From Gammaproteobacteria bacterium (GTDB lineage Bacteria > Pseudomonadota > Gammaproteobacteria > Thiohalospirales > Thiohalospiraceae), in contig DRMK01000116.1 of the NCBI GenBank assembly GCA_011322575.1, positions 1 to 10,992 on the forward strand: 10,992 nucleotides of DNA, written 5' to 3'. Below the pieces are notes generated by a model, which saw nothing but the letters and a program-made list of their open reading frames with translations, ran no database searches and had not been told where the DNA came from. The position numbers and the translations under genes are program-made. Shown in pieces: positions 5,682 to 10,992 of this stretch; the stretch's first letter is position 1, and each line of letters begins with the position of its first letter.

Positions 5682-6812
5682 CTATCCTCTCAGATCCTCG
5701 AAGAACTGTTTCACGCCATCCAGCCAGGAGTGGGTTCTGGGCCGGTGGGTAGGCGCATCTCCTGCCATGGAGCGTTCGAACTCGCGCAGCAGCTCCTTCT
5801 GTTCGCGGGTAAGGTTGACCGGGGTCTCTATTACCACCTTGCAGATCAGATCCCCGGTAGGGCCTCCCCGTACCGGTTTCACTCCCTTGCCACGCAGCCG
5901 GAACTGCCTTCCGCTCTGGGTTTCGGCCGGGATCTTGAGCATCACGTTGCCGTCCAGCGTGGGCACCTCCAGCTCGCCCCCCAGGGCGGCGGTGGTGAAG
6001 CTTATGGGCACCTCGCAGTAGAGATCGTTGTCGCGGCGCTGGAATATGGGGTGTGGACGGATGTGGATCTGAACGTAGAGATCCCCCGCGGGCCCCCCGT
6101 TCTCCCCCGCCTCTCCCTCGCCGGTGAGCCGGATCCTGTCCCCCTCGTCCACGCCGGGGGGCACCTTGACCGACAGCACCTTGTTCTCCTGGACCTTACC
6201 CTCGCCATGACAGGCGGGGCAGGGGTCGGTGACAATCTGGCCGCGCCCGTGGCAGCGGGGACAGGTCTGCTGTACCGAGAAGAAACCCTGCTGGATGCGC
6301 ACCTGGCCCTGGCCGCCGCATGTGGGGCAGGAGCTGGGCGTGCTGCCCGCGCGGGCGCCGCTGCCACCACAGGAGCCGCACTCTACCGTGACCGGGTAGC
6401 GGATCTTTACCGTGGTGCCACGCACGGCATCCTCCAGGCCGAGTTCCAGCTTGTAGCGCAGATCGGCGCCCCGGTAGGCACGGCTCTCCCCCCGCCCGCC
6501 GCCACCGAAGATGTCGCCGAACACGTCCCCGAAGATGTCGCTGAAGCTGCCACCTCCGGTGTGGAACCCACCCCCTCCCATGGAGGCGTCCACCCCGGCG
6601 TGGCCGAACTGGTCGTAAGCGGCCCGTTTCTGGCTGTCGGAGAGCACGTCGTAGGCCTCCTTCGCCTCCTTGAACTTCTCCTCCGCACGCTTGTCGTCCG
6701 GATTGCGGTCAGGGTGGTACTTCATGGCAAGGCGCTTGAACGCCTTTTTGATCTCCGCCTCGCTGGCGTTTCTCTCCACTCCCAGGATCTGGTAGTAATC
6801 GCGTTTCGACAT
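5682..6812 (-). CDS. dnaJ: Chaperone protein DnaJ (Hsp40)
   Basis: Co-chaperone that delivers unfolded clients to DnaK and stimulates its ATPase. The 376-residue type I DnaJ has a J-domain with HPD at 33-35. A Gly/Phe-rich linker spans about 79-107 (GGGGFHTGGG, DIFGDVFGDIFGGGG). Four CxxCxGxG zinc-finger repeats start at C145, C162, C184 and C198. The client-binding beta domains and dimerisation end follow. I chose the ATG giving MSKRDYYQILGV because it matches the conserved family start. The frame is open 7 codons further, to a TTG at 6833, but that adds atypical residues and falls next to a strong hairpin. Neither start has a good Shine-Dalgarno sequence, which is odd for an abundant chaperone. 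It lies downstream of dnaK and runs into dapB. Confidence 0.96.
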   Translation of the reverse strand: MSKRDYYQILGVERNASEAEIKKAFKRLAMKYHPDRNPDDKRAEEKFKEAKEAYDVLSDSQKRAAYDQFGHAGVDASMGGGGFHTGGGSFSDIFGDVFGDIFGGGGRGESRAYRGADLRYKLELGLEDAVRGTTVKIRYPVTVECGSCGGSGARAGSTPSSCPTCGGQGQVRIQQGFFSVQQTCPRCHGRGQIVTDPCPACHGEGKVQENKVLSVKVPPGVDEGDRIRLTGEGEAGENGGPAGDLYVQIHIRPHPIFQRRDNDLYCEVPISFTTAALGGELEVPTLDGNVMLKIPAETQSGRQFRLRGKGVKPVRGGPTGDLICKVVIETPVNLTREQKELLREFERSMAGDAPTHRPRTHSWLDGVKQFFEDLRG

Positions 6813-6838
6813 GGTTATTGGTTGGTTGCACAAAGGAA

Positions 6839-6870
6839 CGACAGATGCGGGGCGGGCCCCGCATCTGTCG
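6839..6870 (-). terminator. 14-bp hairpin between dnaK and dnaJ, possible attenuator
   Basis: CGACAGATGCGGGG (6839-6852) and its exact complement (6857-6870) enclose a 4-nt loop. On the minus strand the 3' arm is followed by TTCCTTTG, a weak pyrimidine-rich tract and not a clean U-run. A second, 8-bp GC-rich hairpin lies just upstream in the transcript (6886-6893 with 6903-6910). The arrangement fits partial termination or mRNA processing that would give less dnaJ than dnaK. The hairpin ends 26 nt before the dnaJ ATG. Confidence 0.5.
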
Positions 6871-6924
6871 CTGCTGAACCGGCCTCCCCGGCGGGCTCCC
6901 CGCGCCGGGGGTCATTATCGCATA

Positions 6925-8859
6925 CTATTTCTTGTCGTCCTCCTTGACCTCCTCGAACTCGGCATCGACCACATCCTCCTCCTTGGCCGATCCGGCGCCG
7001 GAGTCGCTCTTCGCGCCACCCTCCTGGGCCGCCTCTGCCTGTTGCTGGCTGTAGAGCCGCTCCGCCATCTTGGCGGATGCCTCGGTCAGCTTCTGGGTCC
7101 TGGCCTCGATCTCCGCCTTGTCGTCACCCTTGATGGCCTCCTCCAGCTCCTTGATGGCGGCCTCGATGTTGCTCTTCTCCTCCGCCTCCAGCTTGTCGCC
7201 CAGCTCCTCCATGGAGCGGCGCGTGGCGTGGATCATGGCATCGGCCTGGTTGCGGGCGTTCACCAGCTCGTGGAACTTGCGGTCCTCCTCGGCATGGGCC
7301 TCGCCATCCTTGATCATCTTTTCGATCTCCTCCTCGCTGAGACCACTGGAGGCTTTGATGACGATGGACTGCTCCTTGCCGGTGGCCTTGTCCTTGGCGG
7401 ATACATGCAGAATGCCATTGGCATCGATGTCGAAGGTGACCTCGATCTGCGGCACGCCCCGCGGCGCGGGCGGAATGTCGGTGAGGTCAAAGCGCCCCAG
7501 CGACTTGTTGCCGGAGGCCATCTCCCGCTCACCCTGCAGTACGTGGACCGTCACCGCGGTCTGGTTGTCGTCGGCGGTGGAGAAGATCTGGGTCGCCTTG
7601 GTGGGGATGGTGGTGTTCTTCTCGATCAGCTTGGTCATCACCCCACCCATGGTCTCAATCCCCAGGGAGAGGGGGGTGACATCCAGCAACAGCACATCCT
7701 TCACCTCGCCACCCAGCACGCCGCCCTGGATGGCGGCGCCCATGGCTACCGCCTCGTCCGGGTTGACATCCTTGCGTGGCTCCTTGCCGAAGAAATCCTT
7801 CACCGCCTCCTGTACCTTGGGCATGCGGGTCTGGCCTCCCACCAGAATCACGTCGTCGATATCGGATGCCTTGAGGCCGGCGTCCTTGAGGGCGATCTTG
7901 CAGGGCTCTATGGTGCGCTCGATGAGATCCGCCACCAGCGACTCCAGCTTGGCGCGGGTCATCTTGATGTTCAGGTGCTTGGGCCCGGATGCGTCCGCGG
8001 TGATGTAGGGCAGGTTGATGTCGGTCTGCTGGCTCGAGGAGAGCTCGATCTTGGCCTTCTCGGCACCCTCCTTGAGGCGCTGCATGGCCAGGGGATCGCC
8101 GCGCAGGTCAATTCCCTGATCCTTCTTGAACTCGTCCGCCAGGTAGTCGATGAGGCGTTTGTCGAAATCCTCCCCGCCCAGGAAGGTGTCGCCGTTGGTG
8201 GAGAGCACCTCGATCTGGTGCTCGCCGTCGATCTCCGCCAGCTCGATGATGGAGATGTCGAAGGTGCCGCCGCCCAGATCGTACACTGCCACCTTTGCGT
8301 CGCCGCGCTTCTTGTCCATGCCGTAGGCGAGCGCCGCGGCGGTGGGTTCGTTGATGATGCGCTTCACCTCCAGGCCGGCGATCTTGCCGGCATCCTTGGT
8401 GGCCTGGCGCTGGGAGTCGTTGAAATAGGCCGGCACGGTGATCACCGCCTCGCTGACCGTCTCGCCGAGATAGTCCTCGGCCGCCTTTTTCATCTTCATG
8501 AGTACACGCGCCGAAACCTCCGGGGGGGCCAGCTTCTTGCCATTGACCTCTACCCAGGCATCGCCGTTGTCCGCCCTGATGATCTTGTACGGGACCAGGT
8601 CGATGTCCTTCTGCACCTCTTCGTCATCGAACTTGCGCCCGATGAGCCGCTTGATGGCAAACAGGGTGTTCTCCGGATTGGTCACCGCCTGGCGCTTGGC
8701 GGACTGGCCCACCAGAACCTCTCCATCGTCGGTATAGGCGACTATGGAAGGCGTGGTGCGATCCCCCTCGCTGTTCTCGATAACGCGCGGCTTGCCACCC
8801 TCCATTACCGCCACGCAGGAGTTGGTGGTGCCCAGGTCTATGCCAATGATCTTGCCCAT
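6925..8859 (-). CDS. dnaK: Chaperone protein DnaK (Hsp70)
   Basis: ATP-driven Hsp70 chaperone of the cytoplasm. The 644-residue protein is slightly longer than E. coli DnaK. The nucleotide-binding domain shows IIGIDLGTTNSCVAV (4-18), NEPTAAALAYG (170-180) and DLGGGTFDISI (194-204, with T199, the autophosphorylation-type threonine). The interdomain linker and substrate domain begin at VKDVLLLDVTPLSLGIET. The C-terminal lid is rich in Glu and Lys and ends in EEDVVDAEFEEVKEDDKK, the proteobacterial DnaK tail. The ATG is preceded by GGAG (8869-8872) with a 9-nt spacer. A 77-nt gap separates it from grpE and contains a sigma-32-like promoter, so dnaK can be transcribed separately from hrcA and grpE. 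A 112-nt gap with hairpins precedes dnaJ. Confidence 0.99.
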   Translation of the reverse strand: MGKIIGIDLGTTNSCVAVMEGGKPRVIENSEGDRTTPSIVAYTDDGEVLVGQSAKRQAVTNPENTLFAIKRLIGRKFDDEEVQKDIDLVPYKIIRADNGDAWVEVNGKKLAPPEVSARVLMKMKKAAEDYLGETVSEAVITVPAYFNDSQRQATKDAGKIAGLEVKRIINEPTAAALAYGMDKKRGDAKVAVYDLGGGTFDISIIELAEIDGEHQIEVLSTNGDTFLGGEDFDKRLIDYLADEFKKDQGIDLRGDPLAMQRLKEGAEKAKIELSSSQQTDINLPYITADASGPKHLNIKMTRAKLESLVADLIERTIEPCKIALKDAGLKASDIDDVILVGGQTRMPKVQEAVKDFFGKEPRKDVNPDEAVAMGAAIQGGVLGGEVKDVLLLDVTPLSLGIETMGGVMTKLIEKNTTIPTKATQIFSTADDNQTAVTVHVLQGEREMASGNKSLGRFDLTDIPPAPRGVPQIEVTFDIDANGILHVSAKDKATGKEQSIVIKASSGLSEEEIEKMIKDGEAHAEEDRKFHELVNARNQADAMIHATRRSMEELGDKLEAEEKSNIEAAIKELEEAIKGDDKAEIEARTQKLTEASAKMAERLYSQQQAEAAQEGGAKSDSGAGSAKEEDVVDAEFEEVKEDDKK

Positions 8860-8906
8860 ATCTCTCTTCTCCGGTTGTATTTGGCTAATCGTTCAACTAC
8901 TTGATA

Positions 8907-8933
8907 TGTTGGGGATACGGTTGCGGATTTCAA
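8907..8933 (-). promoter_or_regulatory. sigma-32-like promoter before dnaK
   Basis: On the minus strand, TTGAAA (8933-8928) is followed after exactly 13 nt by CCCCAACA (8914-8907). The RpoH consensus is CTTGAAA, then 11-16 nt, then CCCCATNT, so the -35 box is near perfect and the CCCC core of the -10 box is intact, with a one-base irregularity after it. The -35 box lies 3 nt past the grpE stop codon. A start near 8900 would give dnaK a leader of about 40 nt. Confidence 0.6.
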
Positions 8934-8936
8934 TCC

Positions 8937-9515
8937 CTATTTGGCCACCACCACCATGGCGGGGCGGATCAGGCGGTCGTTGAGCAGGTACCCCTTCTGC
9001 ATCACGTTCAGCACCGTGTTGGGTTCGGTCCCTTCCGAAGCCACCGCCGACATCGCCTGGTGCAGCTCCGGATCGAAGGGCTGGCCCGCAGGGTCGATCT
9101 CCTTGACGCCGAACTTCTCAAGCGCCGCCTGCAGCATCTTCAGGGTCAGCTCCGTGCCCTCGCACAGCTTGGCGCTGCTCTCCTCCTCCACCTCACGGGC
9201 GGCGGCGAGCCCCATCTCCAGGCTGTCCTTCACCGGCAACAGCTCCTGGACGAAGCGCTCCAGGGCGTATTTGTGGGCGCTCTCCAGCTCCCGCTGCTGG
9301 CGCTTGCGCAGGTTCTCCAGCTCCGCCTGCAGGCGCAGCACCTGGTCCCAGTGCTCATCCGCCCTGGCGCGGGCGTCTTCCAGCAAGAGAGCCAGCTGCT
9401 CGTGGTCGGGGACACTCTCCTGCTGCTCGCCGCCGCTCTCGGGAGGGCTTTCCTGCTGTTCCAGCTCCTCGCCCTGTTCGCTGCCGCTCTGTTCCTCTGG
9501 TTTCGTTTCCGACAT
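8937..9515 (-). CDS. grpE: Nucleotide exchange factor GrpE
   Basis: Releases ADP from DnaK and so resets the chaperone cycle. The 192-residue protein has a disordered acidic N-terminus (1-38, rich in Glu, Gln and Ser). A long coiled-coil helix follows (40-95, with LRLQAELENLRKRQQRE), then the four-helix dimer segment. The C-terminal beta-wing carries DPAGQPFDPELHQAMS (141-156) and the family signature NTVLNVMQKGYLLNDRLIRP (166-185), ending in AMVVVAK. Length and order are normal. The ATG has GGAG (9526-9529) 10 nt upstream and AGGA closer. It lies 44 nt after hrcA, with a sigma-32-like promoter overlapping the hrcA end. Confidence 0.97.
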   Translation of the reverse strand: MSETKPEEQSGSEQGEELEQQESPPESGGEQQESVPDHEQLALLLEDARARADEHWDQVLRLQAELENLRKRQQRELESAHKYALERFVQELLPVKDSLEMGLAAAREVEEESSAKLCEGTELTLKMLQAALEKFGVKEIDPAGQPFDPELHQAMSAVASEGTEPNTVLNVMQKGYLLNDRLIRPAMVVVAK

Positions 9516-9549
9516 TGTTCCTGTTCTCCACGATGAACCTGACCTGGAT

Positions 9550-9578
9550 ATGTGGGGATCTACTCCTTGCTATTCAAG
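9550..9578 (-). promoter_or_regulatory. sigma-32-like promoter before grpE, inside the end of hrcA
   Basis: On the minus strand, CTTGAAT (9578-9572) is followed after 14 nt by CCCCACAT (9557-9550). This matches the RpoH consensus CTTGAAA-N11-16-CCCCATNT in six of seven and about seven of eight positions. The -35 box lies within the last codons of hrcA and the -10 box directly after its TAG. The grpE ATG at 9515 would have a leader of about 28 nt. It would allow heat induction of grpE-dnaK-dnaJ without making more HrcA repressor. Confidence 0.7.
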
Positions 9579-10609
9579 GCCGCTCCCAGGAGTTTCGCGG
9601 TTACGTCCACCACCGGGATTACCCTTTCGTAGTTGAGCCGGGTGGGGCCGATGATACCCAGAACGCCCACCGTTTCGCCACTCACCGAATAGGGGGCGGT
9701 GACAAAGCTGCAGCCGTCGAACACCTGGTAGCCGGACTCCTCGCCGATGAAGATCTGCACCCCCTGGGCGGTGGCCGCCTTGTCCAGCAGATCCAGGATC
9801 TTGTGCTTACGCTCGAAGGCCTCGAACAGGTCGTGCAGCTTCTCCATGTCCGCCATTTCGGCATACTCCATCAGGTTGGAGCCGCCCTCCAGCACGTAGT
9901 CCCCGCCGGGCTGCTCCGCTTCACCCGGAAATGCCTGCTTCGCCATCTCGACGGCGGTCACCATGAAACTGTTTACCGACTCCCTGGCGCTGTGCAGCTC
10001 CTCCAGCAGCGTATTGCGGATGGCCTGCATGCTCTGGCCGGCGAAGCGCTCGTTCAAATAGTTGGCCGCCTGTTGCAGCTCGCCCGGATTGCAGGGATGG
10101 TCCAGATGGATGATGCGGTTCTGCACCTCCAGCTCATTGACCACCCAGATCACCAGGATGCGTTTCTCCGACAGGGGCAGGAACTCGATGTGGCGGAAGG
10201 AGCTCTGTCGGCGGCGCGGCAGCATTACCATTCCGGTCAGCCTGGTTACCGAGGAGAGCAGCGTGGAGGCGCGCCGCATCAGGCCCTGCAGATCCGGATC
10301 GGGTTTGAGTTCCCCGGCCAGCTCGCGCACCTCGTCACTGTCCAGCGGCCTGACCTTCATCAGGGTATCGACGAAAAAGCGGTAGCCCTGGGCGGTGGGA
10401 ACGCGCCCGGCCGAGGTGTGCGGCGACATTACCAGCCCCAGCTCCTCCAGCTCGGCCATTATGTTGCGCACGGTGGCAGGACTGATCCCAAGCCCGGAGG
10501 CTTCCACCAGGGCGGTGGAGCCTACCGGCTGACCATCGCTGATGTGCTTCTCCACCAGCGTCTTGAGCAGTAGCTGTGCGCGTGCGTCAATGGCGGTATC
10601 TGTTGCCAC
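9560..10609 (-). CDS. hrcA: Heat-inducible transcription repressor HrcA
   Basis: Repressor that binds CIRCE elements and is kept active by GroEL in characterised systems. The N-terminal winged helix (about residues 6-75) shows RAQLLLKTLVEKHISDGQPV, SPATVRNIMAELEELGL and HTSAGRVPTAQGYRFFVD. The rest is the GAF-like HrcA domain, ending VIPVVDVTAKLLGAALNSKE. I chose the GTG at 10609 (349 residues, MATDTAIDARAQ), which has GAGG 10 nt upstream and matches usual HrcA starts. The frame is open to a GTG at 10654, but that codon lies within the CIRCE arm and upstream of the predicted transcription start, so it is unlikely to be used. It is the first gene of the chaperone operon and is autoregulated through the CIRCE next to it. 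Confidence 0.95.
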   Translation of the reverse strand: MATDTAIDARAQLLLKTLVEKHISDGQPVGSTALVEASGLGISPATVRNIMAELEELGLVMSPHTSAGRVPTAQGYRFFVDTLMKVRPLDSDEVRELAGELKPDPDLQGLMRRASTLLSSVTRLTGMVMLPRRRQSSFRHIEFLPLSEKRILVIWVVNELEVQNRIIHLDHPCNPGELQQAANYLNERFAGQSMQAIRNTLLEELHSARESVNSFMVTAVEMAKQAFPGEAEQPGGDYVLEGGSNLMEYAEMADMEKLHDLFEAFERKHKILDLLDKAATAQGVQIFIGEESGYQVFDGCSFVTAPYSVSGETVGVLGIIGPTRLNYERVIPVVDVTAKLLGAALNSKE

Positions 10610-10644
10610 CGCGGTCGTGCCTCGTATGTCGCGGGAAAAGAGGG

Positions 10645-10674
10645 ATTTTAGCACTCAATGAGAAAGAGTGCTAA
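10645..10674 (-). promoter_or_regulatory. Promoter of the hrcA operon, overlapping CIRCE
   Basis: On the minus strand, TTAGCA (10674-10669) serves as -35 and TAAAAT (10650-10645) as -10, with an 18-bp spacer. Both boxes overlap the CIRCE arms, so bound HrcA would block RNA polymerase directly. The predicted transcript start is near 10638, giving hrcA a leader of about 28 nt to the GTG at 10609. No other promoter can be placed in the 8 bp between the upstream gene and CIRCE. Confidence 0.6.
10648..10674. promoter_or_regulatory. CIRCE element (HrcA operator)
   Basis: TTAGCACTC, a 9-nt spacer, then GAGTGCTAA: the exact 9-9-9 CIRCE consensus with both arms perfect. It sits 38 nt before the chosen hrcA start and overlaps the promoter, so HrcA should repress the whole operon under non-stress conditions. 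Confidence 0.98.
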
Positions 10675-10681
10675 CAAGAGG

Positions 10682-10992
10682 CTATCGCTGCAGACGTATG
10701 CGGATCCGGCGGCTCCCTTTGCCCTGCCGCTGCAAGGCTACCAGCAGCTCCCCCGGAACGCCTCTGTCCAGCAGGTACTCCTGTACCTGGTCCAGGCGCA
10801 GCTGGACCAGCTCCTGGTTGTAGATCCTGTTACCGGCCTTGGCGGCATATCCGCTCAGGATGACGTGGCGGATGGACTGGTCCACCTCCAGATAGGAGGC
10901 GAGCCGGTCCAGTGTGGCGCGCCCCTTGTCGGTCAGTTCGTAGCTGTCCCTGCCGAACGGGATATCCAGCTCCCGCACGTCGTCGAAGCCCA
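10682..10992 (-). CDS. OmpA-like C-terminal domain protein, 3' part only
   Basis: The frame is open from the window edge to a TAG at 10682-10684, about 103 codons. It begins GFDDVRELDIPFGRDSYELTDKG and continues into LDRLASYLEVD, HVILSGYAAKAGN, YNQELVQLRLDQVQEYLLDRGVP and SRRIRIRLQR. This is the OmpA C-terminal (peptidoglycan-associated) fold: the N-x2-L-x3-R-x3-V helix is kept, but the usual GHTD strand end reads GYAA, so the aspartate that binds diaminopimelate is missing. The start and any signal or membrane part lie outside the window. A MotY-like stator protein or another envelope protein are possibilities. It ends only 8 bp before CIRCE on the same strand, so readthrough into hrcA is possible, as no terminator is visible. 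Confidence 0.7.
   Translation of the reverse strand, partial: GFDDVRELDIPFGRDSYELTDKGRATLDRLASYLEVDQSIRHVILSGYAAKAGNRIYNQELVQLRLDQVQEYLLDRGVPGELLVALQRQGKGSRRIRIRLQR

Noticed and set aside
5730..6947. A 405-codon plus-strand open frame antisense to dnaJ.
   Set aside because: It lies opposite dnaJ, has low-complexity composition and no family features.
6811..8904. A very long plus-strand open frame (about 697 codons) antisense to dnaK.
   Set aside because: It mirrors the codons of a highly conserved gene in GC-rich DNA, is rich in Leu, Gly, Val and His without recognisable domains, and has no ribosome site. Long antisense frames are expected opposite such genes.
9515..10573. A 352-codon plus-strand open frame antisense to hrcA.
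   Set aside because: Its extent tracks hrcA and the translation, rich in His, Gln and Leu, resembles no protein family.

Overview
The window looks like chromosomal DNA of a GC-rich gammaproteobacterium. The evidence is the gene order hrcA-grpE-dnaK-dnaJ-dapB, proteobacterial-type DnaK, DnaJ and GrpE, sigma-32-like promoters beside a CIRCE element, and an adjacent tRNA-Ala/tRNA-Glu pair. A Chromatiales-like, sulfur-oxidiser-type relative is my guess and is not proven by the sequence.

Layout from left to right. (1) Positions 1-900 are decayed DNA: a possible Nudix-like remnant, the antisense C-terminus of an IS110-type transposase, and the C-terminal part of an IS66-type transposase. (2) Positions 938-1178 hold a well-formed promoter followed by tRNA-Ala(GGC) and tRNA-Glu(TTC). 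(3) Positions 1293-2490 hold a promoter overlapped by a perfect 8-3-8 palindrome, a secreted di-heme cytochrome c peroxidase gene and an intrinsic terminator. (4) Positions 2563-4823 hold a compact four-gene plus-strand unit: an ECF sigma factor, a membrane anti-sigma factor (zinc-finger type, DUF3379-like), a secreted CxxC protein of unknown function, and a TlpA/ResA-like thioredoxin. (5) Positions 4863-10674 hold a minus-strand heat-shock operon, hrcA-grpE-dnaK-dnaJ, ending in dapB. (6) At the right edge is the 3' end of a minus-strand gene with an OmpA-like domain.

The most informative regulatory signal is in the heat-shock operon. A textbook CIRCE (HrcA operator) overlaps the hrcA promoter. 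Sigma-32-like promoters can also be read before grpE, inside the end of hrcA, and before dnaK, starting next to the grpE stop. This suggests a layered design: HrcA represses at the head, and sigma-32 boosts the chaperone genes without raising the repressor. A 14-bp hairpin between dnaK and dnaJ may set the chaperone/co-chaperone ratio. dapB, for lysine and peptidoglycan precursor synthesis, is coupled to dnaJ by a 6-nt gap.

The best candidate for something little described is the ECF sigma / anti-sigma / CxxC protein / thioredoxin unit. It looks like a self-contained envelope thiol-redox stress response and sits directly after a periplasmic peroxidase that appears to have its own operator.
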